DNA of 16,255 bases from Bradyrhizobium sp. CCH5-F6 (GTDB taxonomy: Bacteria; Pseudomonadota; Alphaproteobacteria; Rhizobiales; Xanthobacteraceae). A program made the translations under genes and the position numbers. Of this stretch, positions 1 through 8,510 are shown piece by piece. The first letter of the stretch is position 1, and every line of letters begins with the position of its first letter. The notes beneath the pieces are model-generated. The model had not been told where the DNA came from and did not search any database. It saw only the letters and a program-made list of their open reading frames with translations. The DNA is taken from positions 1 to 16,255 of the forward strand of contig NZ_LSIC01000034.1 in NCBI RefSeq assembly GCF_001556045.1. Direction: 5' to 3'.

Positions 1-271
1 GTTCAACCCATGATCCGCCTGCCGTATATCTGTGCCCCTTTAATGTTCAGGGGCCTGAAGGCAAGGGCAAGGAAAGAAGAGGAGGGAAGGGAAATCCGGC
101 TGCCGCATGCCCGCCGTCCGCGTCAAGGGTAAAGCTTCGCCCGGCTGCGCCGGCCCTTGACCCGGCCGGACGGAGAGGCGGCCGCGGAAGAGGGGTCAGA
201 AGGGCCGAAGGGATGGACATCCACGAGGATGTGCCGCGCTCCGGCCCGACGAGGCTGAAAGGAGCCCGCTC
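1..271. other. Leader/intergenic region before the DUF1419 gene, with stem-loops
   Basis: No convincing coding sequence is seen in this 271-base stretch. A GCCCCT/AGGGGC hairpin at 34-54 could be the terminator of a gene lying left of the window. A purine-rich tract follows at about 57-93. A compound stem-loop spans 114-173: CCGTCCG (114-120) pairs with CGGACGG (167-173), and GTCAAGGG (122-129) pairs with CCCTTGAC (154-161). A short hairpin, ACATCC-ACGA-GGATGT, lies at 217-232. The stretch ends in the ribosome binding site of the next gene. No sigma-70-like promoter stands out. The same plan (purine tract, GC hairpins, ribosome binding site) recurs in other leaders of this window. Confidence 0.55.
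114..173. repeat. Compound inverted repeat (two nested stems)
   Basis: An outer 7-base stem (114-120 with 167-173) encloses an 8-base stem (122-129 with 154-161), with a GC-rich CCGG-type inner arm between. The asymmetric CCGGC at 162-166 would bulge. It could fold in RNA of either strand. A role in the 5' untranslated region of the DUF1419 transcript is inferred from position only. Confidence 0.6.
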
Positions 272-874
272 ATGACCCTCTCTCCGATCCGCAAGGTCTA
301 TCAAGGCGTCGCCGACCGCCGGCAGATGTTCCGCATGTTCGACCGGCACGCGCAGCGACCGAACCGCTGGGAGGGCGACGACAGTGCGCTCTATCGCGGC
401 GAATGGTTCGAGATCGGCGAGGCCGAGCACGACTACATGCTCGATATCCTGCCGCCGCTCTGGATGCGTGGCGATGTGTTCGCCATGCGGGAGTTCCTCA
501 CCGGCTCGATCACCAGCATCTTCTTCACGCTCACGATCGACGGCCGGTTCCGGCATTTTCACGGATATTGCGATCTCGCCGATCGCGGTTCCCCGGAGCA
601 GATGAAGGCTGCCATCGTCGAGCGTGAATCCCGACCCGTCCGAGCGATGACACGCGAAGAGCGTGTCGAGCATATCTGGTCCAGCACCCATGACGACTAT
701 CGCGGCTATGCCGACTGGCGTTTCCTGCACGGCCAGAGCGGCCAGCGCATCGTCATGATGTGTGCGCCGAGCCATGCCCGTGACTTCAAGCTGCTTGACC
801 AGCTTACGGATGCGGAAATCTCGGCCAAGCTGCCGGTGCATCTGCGCTACCTGCCCGATGCGATCGCGGCGTGA
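272..874 (+). CDS. DUF1419-family protein of unknown function
   Basis: A 200-residue soluble protein that I place in the DUF1419 family, found on alphaproteobacterial plasmids and genomic islands. The family match is by recollection of its pattern: an N-terminal MFRMFDRHAQ-like segment (residues about 20-30), then EWFEIGEAEHDYM (about 45-57), ILPPLW and AMREFLTGS. No catalytic motif, signal peptide or membrane segment is visible. The start at 272 is supported by AAAGGAG at 258-264, eight bases upstream. The next gene's ribosome binding site overlaps this stop codon, so the two are almost certainly cotranscribed and translationally linked. The function is unknown. Coding status is firm; the family name is moderately firm. 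Confidence 0.8.
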   Translation: MTLSPIRKVYQGVADRRQMFRMFDRHAQRPNRWEGDDSALYRGEWFEIGEAEHDYMLDILPPLWMRGDVFAMREFLTGSITSIFFTLTIDGRFRHFHGYCDLADRGSPEQMKAAIVERESRPVRAMTREERVEHIWSSTHDDYRGYADWRFLHGQSGQRIVMMCAPSHARDFKLLDQLTDAEISAKLPVHLRYLPDAIAA

Positions 875-884
875 GGAGGACGGC

Positions 885-1289
885 ATGATACTGACGTTCT
901 CACTCACAGCCGTCCGTGACGTCATCGCTCGCGGCGTTGCCGATGCGAAGGTCAACGGGGGCTTCCGCGACCCTTGCCTTGGATACTCCCCGACCGACAC
1001 CCGCAAGCCTGGCTTGTGGCTCGTCGGAGATCATGGCGTCTATCTATGTTCCAACGGCGCGCTCGCCGAAGGTGCGAAGCCGCTGGTCGCCTATGCCGAG
1101 GAATGCGACCCCGGCAAGCATGACGGCTGGTTCGAGGTGAAGCGCAGGAGCTTCGGCCCTGACGACGGCGTGGACTTCTTTCCCGCCGAAAGTCTCGAAG
1201 CCCTGATCGCCTCCGGTCCCGGATGCACGCATCTGCGCATCGCGTTCCTGAAGGATGAGATGCATCTCGACATGATCGAGAAGCCATAG
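885..1289 (+). CDS. DUF3085-family small protein of unknown function
   Basis: A 134-residue protein, start chosen at the ATG at 885. GAGGAGG (873-879) sits six bases upstream and overlaps the stop codon of the DUF1419 gene. The open frame extends further upstream, but that part lies inside the previous gene and reads as out-of-frame sequence. The segment GLWLVGDHGVYLCSNG (residues about 43-58) is what I recall as the signature of DUF3085 proteins, small accessory proteins of alphaproteobacterial plasmids with no known activity. No transmembrane or signal segment is seen. It probably forms a two-gene operon with DUF1419 and may be read together with the giant methylase-helicase gene that starts about 100 bases downstream. 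Confidence 0.8.
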   Translation: MILTFSLTAVRDVIARGVADAKVNGGFRDPCLGYSPTDTRKPGLWLVGDHGVYLCSNGALAEGAKPLVAYAEECDPGKHDGWFEVKRRSFGPDDGVDFFPAESLEALIASGPGCTHLRIAFLKDEMHLDMIEKP

Positions 1290-1393
1290 CCTCCGCGTAA
1301 CCTACTCCAACCCCATCACCATCGCGACCGTTCGCACCTGCCGGGACCGCCCGGCGGGCCGACGGCGCGCGCCTGCAGCACAGGAGATTTCCA
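1290..1393. other. Short intergenic region with GC hairpin
   Basis: About 100 bases between the DUF3085 gene and the methylase-helicase gene. It holds a small CCGGG-ACCG-CCCGG hairpin (1341-1354) without a T tract, so readthrough is plausible. AGGAGA at 1382-1387 is the ribosome binding site of the next gene. Confidence 0.5.
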
Positions 1394-4300
1394 ATGGCGC
1401 ACGACGATCCCTTCACAATCGACCTTTTCGGCAATACGGCCCTGTCGTCCGGCCTCGGGCTAGGCGTGACCGCCTTTGCCGGCGATTTCACGCCGGAGCC
1501 CGACGATGACGACGATCCCGATCCATCAACGCCGGCGCCCGCAATTGCGGGCGTCAAGGCGTCGCGTGCGGTTTCACCGGGGAGCCGCACGCGAGGCGAG
1601 AACTTCCATATCGTCGGTGATCGTGTCCTGGCGAAGGGCTGGAAGGCTCGTGCGCGTGACAATATCGCCGCGATCCGGCTCGCGGCCGAAATCGAAGCGG
1701 CGGAGCGTCCCGCCACGCGCGCGGAGCAGGAGAAGCTGATCCGCTTCACCGGATTCGGCGCATCGGATCTTGCGAACGGCGTTTTTCGTCAGCCCGGCGA
1801 GGTCGATTTCCGCGAGGGCTGGGATGAGATCGGCTCGGCGCTTGAGGACGCCGTCGGGGAAGCCGATTACGCCTCGCTCTCCCGCTGCACGCAGTACGCC
1901 CATTTCACGCCAGAGTTCATCGTTCGGGCGATCTGGGCAGGTCTCCAGCGTCTCGGCTGGCGCGGCGGCCGTGTTCTTGAGCCGGGAATCGGCACTGGCC
2001 TGTTTCCGGCGTTGATGCCGGAAGGACTGCGCGATATCTCCCATGTCACCGGCGTCGATCTCGATCCGGTCACGGCGCGCATTACCCGGCTGTTGCAGCC
2101 TCGCGCGCGCATCCTCTCCAGCGATTTTGCGCACACGGAACTGCCGCCGAGTTTCGACCTCGCCATCGGCAATCCGCCTTTTTCCAGCCGGACCGTGCGG
2201 TCGGACCGGGCCTATCGTTCGCTGGGTTTGACGCTGCACGACTATTTCATTGCGCGATCCATCGACCTGTTGAAGCCGGGCGCGCTCGCCGCCCTCGTGA
2301 CGAGCTCGGGCACGATGGACAAGGGCGACGCCACGGCGCGCGAGCATATCGCGAAGTCGGCCGATCTGATCGCGGCGATCCGCCTGCCCGAAGGCAGTTT
2401 TCGGGCCGAGGCCGGCACGGAGGTCGTGGTCGACGTGCTCTTTTTCCGCAAGCGGAAGGCCGGGGAGCCGGAGGGCGATCTTTCCTGGCTTGATCTTGAC
2501 GAGGTGCGGCCAGCGACAGAGGATGAGGAGGCGATCCGCGTCAATCGCTGGTTCGCACAGCACCCGGATTTCGTGCTCGGCACGCATGCGCTTCGTCGCG
2601 GCATTTACGGTCCCGACGAAACCTATACCTGCCTGCCGAACGCGGGCGTCGATCTCGGCGCGGCGCTGGATGCCGCCGTCCTTCTTCTTCCGGAAGCCAT
2701 CTATGACGGCGAACCTGGCGAGATCGATTTCGATCTTGGGGGTGTCGACGATCTTGACGATGCCGATCTTCCCGCGAATCGTCCTGTGCGCGAAGGCAGC
2801 TATTTCTTCGACAAGGTGCGGGGCCTGATGCAGATCCTCGATGGTGAATCCGTCGCGGTCAAAGTCCGGAAAGGCCGCAGCACCGACGGCATTCCGGAAA
2901 AGCATGTCCGCATTATCCAGAAGCTGATTCCGATCCGTGATGCTGTGCGTGAGGTGCTGAAATGCCAGGAGCTCGACCGGCCGTGGAGGGATGCGCAGGT
3001 CAGGCTGCGCATCGCATGGTCGAGCTTTGTCCGCGATTTCGGCCCGATCAATCACACGACGGTTTCGGTTACGGAGGGCGATGAGAGCGGCGAGGTGCGC
3101 GAGACGCATCGCCGGCCGAACATCCAGCCGTTCCTTGACGACCCGGACTGCTGGCTCGTCGCCTCGATCGAGAACTACGATCTCGATACCGATACGTCCA
3201 AGCCCGGACCGATCTTCTCCGAGCGCGGCGGCGTCGATATCGAGCATATTGCCGAGCTTCTGCATCAGGACGCCGCCGGCGTCATCGCGGAGCTTGGCGA
3301 TGCGATCTTCCAGAACCCTGCCGATGGCTCGTGGCAGACGGCGGATGCTTATCTCTCCGGTCCGGTGCGCGACAAGCTCAACGTGGCCGAAGGTGCCGCC
3401 GCGCTTGAACCCGCATTCGAGCGCAATGTCCGTGCGCTTGTTGCGGTCCAGCCCCCCGATCTCGGTCCTTCCGAAATCACCGCGCGGCTCGGAAGCCCTT
3501 GGATTCCGGCCAGGGACGTCGTCATCTTCGTCAAGGAGACGATGGGAGCCGACATCAAGATCCATCACATGCCGGAACTGGCGTCCTGGACGGTCGAGGC
3601 CCGTCAGCTTGGCTGGATGGCCGCCGGCACATCGGAATGGGGCACCGATCGCCGCCATGACGGCGAGCTGCTCGCCGATGCGCTCAACAGCCGCGTGCCG
3701 CAGATATTTGATACTATCAAAGACCCCGATGGCGAACGCCGCGTGCTCAATGTCGTTGATACCGAGGCAGCCAAGGAAAAGCTGCACAAGATCAAGACCG
3801 CGTTCCAGAACTGGGTCTGGTCCGATCCCGATCGTACCGACCGTTTGGCGCGGATTTACAATGATCGCTTCAACAACATCGCGCCGCGAAAATTCGACGG
3901 CTCCCATCTGAAACTTCCGGGCGCCTCTGGCGCCTTTACTCTTTATGGGCATCAGAAACGCGGCATCTGGCGCATCATCGCGGCGGGCTCGACCTATCTC
4001 GCCCACGCCGTCGGCGCCGGCAAGACCATGACGATGGCGTCCGCCGTCATGGAGCAACGCCGGCTCGGACTGATCGCCAAGGCGATGCTGGTCGTCCCCG
4101 GTCATTGCCTGGCGCAGGCGGCGCGCGAGTTCCTGGCACTCTATCCTTCCGCCCGTATCCTCGTCGCGGACGAGACGAATTTTACCAAGGACAAGCGCGC
4201 CCGATTCCTGTCGCGGGCAGCGACGGCGACCTGGGATGCGATCATCATCACGCACAGCGCGTTCCGTTTCATCGGCGTGCCCTCGGTGTTCGAGCAACAG

Positions 4301-6433
4301 ATGATCCAGGACGAGCTGGAGCTCTACGAGACGCTGTTGCTCAAGGTCGAGAGCGATGATCGCGTGTCGCGCAAACGTCTCGAGCGGTTGAAGGAGGGCC
4401 TCAAGGAGCGGCTGGAGGCACTCTCGACGCGCAAGGACGATCTGCTCACCATTTCGGAGATCGGCATCGACCAGATCATCGTCGACGAGGCGCAGGAGTT
4501 CAGAAAGCTCTCCTTCCCCACGAACATGAGCACCTTGAAAGGCGTCGATCCGAACGGCTCGCAGCGCGCCTGGGATCTCTATGTGAAGTCCCGCTTCATT
4601 GAGACGAAGAATCCGGGCCGTGCGCTCGTGCTCGCGTCGGGCACGCCGATCACCAATACCCTCGGCGAAATGTTCTCCGTGCAGCGGCTCATGGACCATG
4701 CGGCGCTGGCGCAGCGCGGTCTGCACGAGTTCGACGCCTGGGCATCGACCTTCGGCGACACCACGACCGAGCTCGAATTGCAGCCATCCGGCAAATACAA
4801 GCCGGTGTCGCGGTTCGCCAGCTTCGTCAACGTGCCGGAGCTTATCGCGATGTTCCGCAGCTTCGCCGACGTCGTCATGCCGGAGGATTTGCGTCAATTC
4901 GTCAGGGTGCCGGCGATCTCGACCGGCCGCCGGCAGATCGTCACGGCGAAGCCGACCGCCGCCTTCAAGCGCTACCAGCTTCAGCTCGATGCGCGCATCA
5001 AGGCGATCGAGCAGCGCAATCGGCCTGTCGAACCTGGCGACGACATCCTGCTGTCCGTCATCACCGACGGGCGTCATGCGGCGATCGATCTTCGCCTGGT
5101 CGATGCGGACAACGACAATGAGCCCGGCAACAAGCTCAATATGATGATCGACACCGCCTTCCGCATCTGGCGGGAGACCGAAGCGAGTACCTATGTTCAG
5201 CCGGACGGCAGGCCCTATGAGCTACCCGGCGCCGCGCAGATGATCTTTTCTGATCTCGGCACGATCAATGTCGAGAAGACCAGAGGCTTCTCGGCCTATC
5301 GCTGGATCAGGGACGAGCTCATCCGGCGCGGCGTGCCAGCCGCCGAAATCGCCTTCATGCAGGACTTCAAGAAGTCGGAGGCGAAGCAGAGGCTGTTCGG
5401 CGACGTGCGTGCCGGCAGGGTCCGCTTCCTTCTCGGAAGCTCGGAGACGATGGGCACCGGCGTCAACGCGCAATTGCGCCTGAAGGCGCTGCATCACCTC
5501 GACGTGCCGTGGCTGCCCTCGCAGATCGAGCAGCGCGAGGGCCGCATCGTTCGCCAGGGCAACCAGCACGACGAGGTTGATATCTACGCCTACGCGACGG
5601 AGGGCTCGCTCGATGCCGCAATGTGGCAGAACAACGAGCGCAAGGCCCGTTTCATCGCGGCCGCGCGCTCCGGCGATATTTCGATCCGCAGGCTTGAAGA
5701 TCTCGGTGATGGACAGGCGAACCAGTTCGCCATGGCCAAGGCCATCGCTTCCGGCGACCAGAGGTTGATGCAGAAGGCGGGGCTTGAAGCCGATATCGCC
5801 CGGCTCGAACGGCTTCGCGCCGCCCATATCGACGATCAGCATGCCGTGCGCCGGCAGATTCGCGATGCCGAGCGCGATATCGACATCTCGACGCGCCGCA
5901 TCGCGGAAATTGGCCAGGACATCGAGCGTCTTGTTCCGACCGACGGCGCTGCTTTCACGATGAACGTGACGGACACCTCCTACGCCGAGCGCAAGGAGGC
6001 GGGCAGGGCTCTGATGAAGGAGATTCTGACGCTCGTGCAATTGCAGCAGGAGGGCGAGGCGATCATCGCCTCGGTCGGCGGCTTCGATCTCGAATATGAA
6101 GGCCAGCGTTTCGGCAAGGACGGCTATCGCTACGCCACCATGCTGCTGCGAACCAACGCCGAATACGAGATCGATTTGCCCATGACGGTGACGCCGCTCG
6201 GCGCGGTCGCCCGGCTCGAACATGCGCTCGACGATTTCGAGGGGGAGCAGGAGCGCTATCGCCAGCGTCTTGCCGATGCGCGCCGCCGGCTTGCCTCCTA
6301 TCAGTCTCGGGGGGAGGGCGAGTTCGCCTTCGCCGACGAACTCGCCGACAAGCGTCGGCAACTCGTGGAGATCGAGCGGGCTCTGGCGCTCGACGTCGAG
6401 GATGCGGCAGCGCCGAGCGCGCTCGCGGCTTGA
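1394..6433 (+). CDS. Methyltransferase-helicase fusion (DarB/strawberry-notch-like)
   Basis: A 1679-residue protein that joins a probable N6-adenine DNA methyltransferase to an SF2 helicase. The start has AGGAGA at 1382-1387. After an acidic, disordered stretch (residues about 33-47) come a GFG segment (119-122), a TPEF segment (172-175), AdoMet motif I EPGIGTG (196-202) and catalytic motif NPPF (260-263). The helicase part has a YGHQ segment (851-854), Walker A GAGKT (874-878), DEAQ box (1031-1034), SGTP motif III (1082-1085) and motif VI QREGRIVRQG (1380-1389). A coiled coil follows at about 1464-1513. Residues 400-850 carry no motif I recognise. In phage P1 the similar DarB protects incoming DNA from type I restriction; the same role here is inference. 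It could instead be a single-chain restriction or anti-phage protein, but no nuclease motif is evident. Confidence 0.88.
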   Translation: MAHDDPFTIDLFGNTALSSGLGLGVTAFAGDFTPEPDDDDDPDPSTPAPAIAGVKASRAVSPGSRTRGENFHIVGDRVLAKGWKARARDNIAAIRLAAEIEAAERPATRAEQEKLIRFTGFGASDLANGVFRQPGEVDFREGWDEIGSALEDAVGEADYASLSRCTQYAHFTPEFIVRAIWAGLQRLGWRGGRVLEPGIGTGLFPALMPEGLRDISHVTGVDLDPVTARITRLLQPRARILSSDFAHTELPPSFDLAIGNPPFSSRTVRSDRAYRSLGLTLHDYFIARSIDLLKPGALAALVTSSGTMDKGDATAREHIAKSADLIAAIRLPEGSFRAEAGTEVVVDVLFFRKRKAGEPEGDLSWLDLDEVRPATEDEEAIRVNRWFAQHPDFVLGTHALRRGIYGPDETYTCLPNAGVDLGAALDAAVLLLPEAIYDGEPGEIDFDLGGVDDLDDADLPANRPVREGSYFFDKVRGLMQILDGESVAVKVRKGRSTDGIPEKHVRIIQKLIPIRDAVREVLKCQELDRPWRDAQVRLRIAWSSFVRDFGPINHTTVSVTEGDESGEVRETHRRPNIQPFLDDPDCWLVASIENYDLDTDTSKPGPIFSERGGVDIEHIAELLHQDAAGVIAELGDAIFQNPADGSWQTADAYLSGPVRDKLNVAEGAAALEPAFERNVRALVAVQPPDLGPSEITARLGSPWIPARDVVIFVKETMGADIKIHHMPELASWTVEARQLGWMAAGTSEWGTDRRHDGELLADALNSRVPQIFDTIKDPDGERRVLNVVDTEAAKEKLHKIKTAFQNWVWSDPDRTDRLARIYNDRFNNIAPRKFDGSHLKLPGASGAFTLYGHQKRGIWRIIAAGSTYLAHAVGAGKTMTMASAVMEQRRLGLIAKAMLVVPGHCLAQAAREFLALYPSARILVADETNFTKDKRARFLSRAATATWDAIIITHSAFRFIGVPSVFEQQMIQDELELYETLLLKVESDDRVSRKRLERLKEGLKERLEALSTRKDDLLTISEIGIDQIIVDEAQEFRKLSFPTNMSTLKGVDPNGSQRAWDLYVKSRFIETKNPGRALVLASGTPITNTLGEMFSVQRLMDHAALAQRGLHEFDAWASTFGDTTTELELQPSGKYKPVSRFASFVNVPELIAMFRSFADVVMPEDLRQFVRVPAISTGRRQIVTAKPTAAFKRYQLQLDARIKAIEQRNRPVEPGDDILLSVITDGRHAAIDLRLVDADNDNEPGNKLNMMIDTAFRIWRETEASTYVQPDGRPYELPGAAQMIFSDLGTINVEKTRGFSAYRWIRDELIRRGVPAAEIAFMQDFKKSEAKQRLFGDVRAGRVRFLLGSSETMGTGVNAQLRLKALHHLDVPWLPSQIEQREGRIVRQGNQHDEVDIYAYATEGSLDAAMWQNNERKARFIAAARSGDISIRRLEDLGDGQANQFAMAKAIASGDQRLMQKAGLEADIARLERLRAAHIDDQHAVRRQIRDAERDIDISTRRIAEIGQDIERLVPTDGAAFTMNVTDTSYAERKEAGRALMKEILTLVQLQQEGEAIIASVGGFDLEYEGQRFGKDGYRYATMLLRTNAEYEIDLPMTVTPLGAVARLEHALDDFEGEQERYRQRLADARRRLASYQSRGEGEFAFADELADKRRQLVEIERALALDVEDAAAPSALAA

Positions 6434-6737
6434 ACCGAGCCTACGACCTGGCTGAGGTCAGAGCGTTCCGGACGAAAAGCAGGAAATAGAGAAAAGGAGG
6501 GGGGAAACCTCCTCGCAGAGCGGCCTGACCGGCAACGCTGTCGCTCAATCGCGGCCAGCGCGATCCCGTCCCGTCGTCCTTCGCGGGGCTGTGAGCCCCG
6601 CTTGTCCGGCCGGGCAGGGATGCTCGCCCGCAATTGTGCCGGTCCGCCCGCTCCGCGGGCCGGAGGGTGTCTTCGGGAAGAAGACGACAAAAGGACGGGC
6701 GGAAGGCCGCGTCCGCAACCCTTGAAGGAGCAATTCC
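6434..6737. other. Structured leader between methylase-helicase and ParB-like genes
   Basis: A 304-base stretch with no credible gene. It starts with a purine-rich tract (about 6473-6507) in which AGGAGG (6495-6500) can pair with CCTCCT (6508-6513). A strong CGGGGCT-GTG-AGCCCCG hairpin lies at 6584-6600. GCCCGC-TCC-GCGGGC (6646-6660) and GTCTTC-GGGAA-GAAGAC (6669-6685) follow. AAGGAG at 6724-6729 is the ribosome binding site of the ParB-like gene. The hairpin series may end the upstream transcript or form a 5' untranslated leader; the sequence cannot separate these. Confidence 0.55.
6584..6600. terminator. Perfect 7-bp GC hairpin, possible terminator
   Basis: CGGGGCT and AGCCCCG pair perfectly around a GTG loop, about 150 bases after the methylase-helicase stop. 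The following bases (CTTGTCC) are only weakly T-rich, so intrinsic termination is possible but not assured. It may instead be a structural element of the ParB leader. Confidence 0.35.
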
Positions 6738-8417
6738 ATGCGTCTCATGAAGGTCGACCCGCGTGCGCTGAAGGAGAATCCCGACCGCATGCGCCAGACG
6801 AAATCCACGCCGCAGGCCGATGCACTGCTGCTGGCGACCATCAAGGCGGTCGGCATCGTGCAGCCTCCTGTCATCGCGCCCGAAACCGGCGGCGGCAATG
6901 GCTACATCATCGATTCCGGCCATCGGCGCGTGAAGCAGGCGATCGCCGCGGGTCTTGAGGAAATCGACGTGCTGGTCGTCGAGGCCGCGAACGACAATGG
7001 CGCCATGCGCTCGATGGTGGAGAACTTGGCGCGGGAGGCGCTTAATCCCGTTGACCAATGGCGCGCGATCGAGCGGCTTGTCGCGCTCGGCTGGACCGAG
7101 GAAGCGATCGCCGTGGCGCTCGCACTGCCGGTCCGCCAGATCAAGAAGCTGCGCCTGCTCGCCAACGTGCTGCCGGCGATGCTCGATCAGATGGCCAGGG
7201 GCGACATGCCGAACGAGCAGCAGCTTCGTACGATCGCGGCGGCTTCGCTCGAGGAGCAGCAGCAGGTCTGGAAGGCGAACAAGCCGAAAAAGGGTGATCC
7301 GCAGGTGTCGTGGTGGAGCGTCGCGCAGGCGCTGCAGAAGAAGCGGATGTATGCCCGCGACGCCAGCTTCGGCGACGATCTGGCCCAGGCCTATGGCATC
7401 GAATGGACCGAGGATCTGTTCGCGCCGGCCGATCAGGACAGCCGCTACACCACCAATGTCGAGGCGTTCCTCGGCGCTCAGCAGGAATGGATGACCAATC
7501 ATCTCCCGAAAAGGGGGATCATCACCGAGCAGAATAGCTGGGGTCAGCCCGAACTGCCCAGGAAGGCCGAGCGCGTTCACGGCAAACCGGGCAAGGGCGA
7601 TTGCACGGCTATGTATATTGATCGCGACGGCAAGGTGCAGTCGGTGCATTACCGGATGCCCGAGCCGAAGAAGCCGAAGGGGAAGTCGGCGGCCGGTTCG
7701 CACGGCACTGACGAGAACGACGTTGGTTCTGTCGCGAAACCCCGTCCCGAAGTCACGCACAAGGGCATTGAGATGATCGGCGACTACCGCACCGATGCGC
7801 TGCGCGAAGCGCTCGGCCGCGCGCCGATCGAGGATGACACGCTGATGGCGCTGTTGATCCTCGCCTTCGCGGGGCAGAACGTGTCGGTCACGAGGGGCGC
7901 AGGCAGCGGCAACTACGGCCACGGCAAGCTCGCCAGGCATGGTGTCATGCTGTTCGATGCCGAGGGCAAGCTCGCCTTCGATATGGACACGCTGCGCGTC
8001 GTGGCCCGTTCCATGCTGATCGACGTGTTCTCTTGCCGGGAGAACGCCAGCAAGAGCGGCATCGTCGCCCGCATCGCGGGCGAGGCGATCGGCGCGAATG
8101 CGTTCCTGCCGAACATGGGTACGGAGGACTTCCTCTCGTGCCTGTCGCGTCCCGCGCTTGAAGCCTCGTGCAAGGACACGCCGGTCCTTCCGCGCCAGAG
8201 GGTGAAGGACACGCGCGCAGCGCTCGTCGAGCATTTCAAGGAAGGGCACTTCGTTCATTCCGCAGCGCTCTTCGCTCCGGATGCCGCCGGCCTCTCGCAC
8301 TGGCTGTCCTCCAACGCTGCCACGAACGACGATGACGAGCCGGGGGAGGACATCGACATGGTCGCAGAGGACCCGGCCGATGAGGAGGCTGGCGAATATC
8401 TGGAGGCGGCCGAATAG
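6738..8417 (+). CDS. Orphan ParB-like protein with long C-terminal extension
   Basis: A 559-residue protein with a ParB/Spo0J-type N-terminal domain. Visible elements are the entry segment LKENPDRMRQ (residues 11-20), the CTP/DNA-clamp motif GHRR (61-64), ENLAREALNPVDQW (95-108) matching ParB box III, and a helix-turn-helix of the form WTEEAIAVAL plus PVRQIKKLRLLAN (about 119-143). Canonical ParB proteins have about 300 residues; here roughly 350 more follow, with no motif I recognise and an acidic tail. AAGGAG (6724-6729) supports the ATG at 6738, though 6747 is also possible. No ParA gene is adjacent, so a partition role is uncertain. Family relatives also act as regulators or nucleases on plasmids. 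Confidence 0.85.
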   Translation: MRLMKVDPRALKENPDRMRQTKSTPQADALLLATIKAVGIVQPPVIAPETGGGNGYIIDSGHRRVKQAIAAGLEEIDVLVVEAANDNGAMRSMVENLAREALNPVDQWRAIERLVALGWTEEAIAVALALPVRQIKKLRLLANVLPAMLDQMARGDMPNEQQLRTIAAASLEEQQQVWKANKPKKGDPQVSWWSVAQALQKKRMYARDASFGDDLAQAYGIEWTEDLFAPADQDSRYTTNVEAFLGAQQEWMTNHLPKRGIITEQNSWGQPELPRKAERVHGKPGKGDCTAMYIDRDGKVQSVHYRMPEPKKPKGKSAAGSHGTDENDVGSVAKPRPEVTHKGIEMIGDYRTDALREALGRAPIEDDTLMALLILAFAGQNVSVTRGAGSGNYGHGKLARHGVMLFDAEGKLAFDMDTLRVVARSMLIDVFSCRENASKSGIVARIAGEAIGANAFLPNMGTEDFLSCLSRPALEASCKDTPVLPRQRVKDTRAALVEHFKEGHFVHSAALFAPDAAGLSHWLSSNAATNDDDEPGEDIDMVAEDPADEEAGEYLEAAE

Positions 8418-8448
8418 CGCCGCCCCCGTTTCACCTTCCGAATGATCC

Positions 8449-8475
8449 ACCGCCGCCGGCCAAACCGGCGGCGGT
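8449..8475 (+). terminator. 11-bp GC hairpin after the ParB-like gene
   Basis: ACCGCCGCCGG (8449-8459) pairs perfectly with CCGGCGGCGGT (8465-8475) around a five-base loop, and TCTGTTTCC follows. It lies 32 bases past the ParB-like stop and 36 before the next start. It is probably an intrinsic terminator with an imperfect T tract, or a barrier that partly insulates the next operon. Confidence 0.6.
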
Positions 8476-8510
8476 TCTGTTTCCACACCTGCGCAAACAC
8501 GGAGGACATC

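Noticed and set aside
1574..5077. Very long open frame antisense to the methylase-helicase gene
   Set aside because: Strong G/C third-position bias on the + strand removes stops from the matching antisense frame. The + strand protein has clear ordered motifs, while the antisense product has none.
8449..8475. Palindrome as a recombination or parS-like site for the ParB-like protein
   Set aside because: It is a GC-only hairpin just after a stop with a partial T tail, unlike known 16-bp parS sites, and it occurs once.
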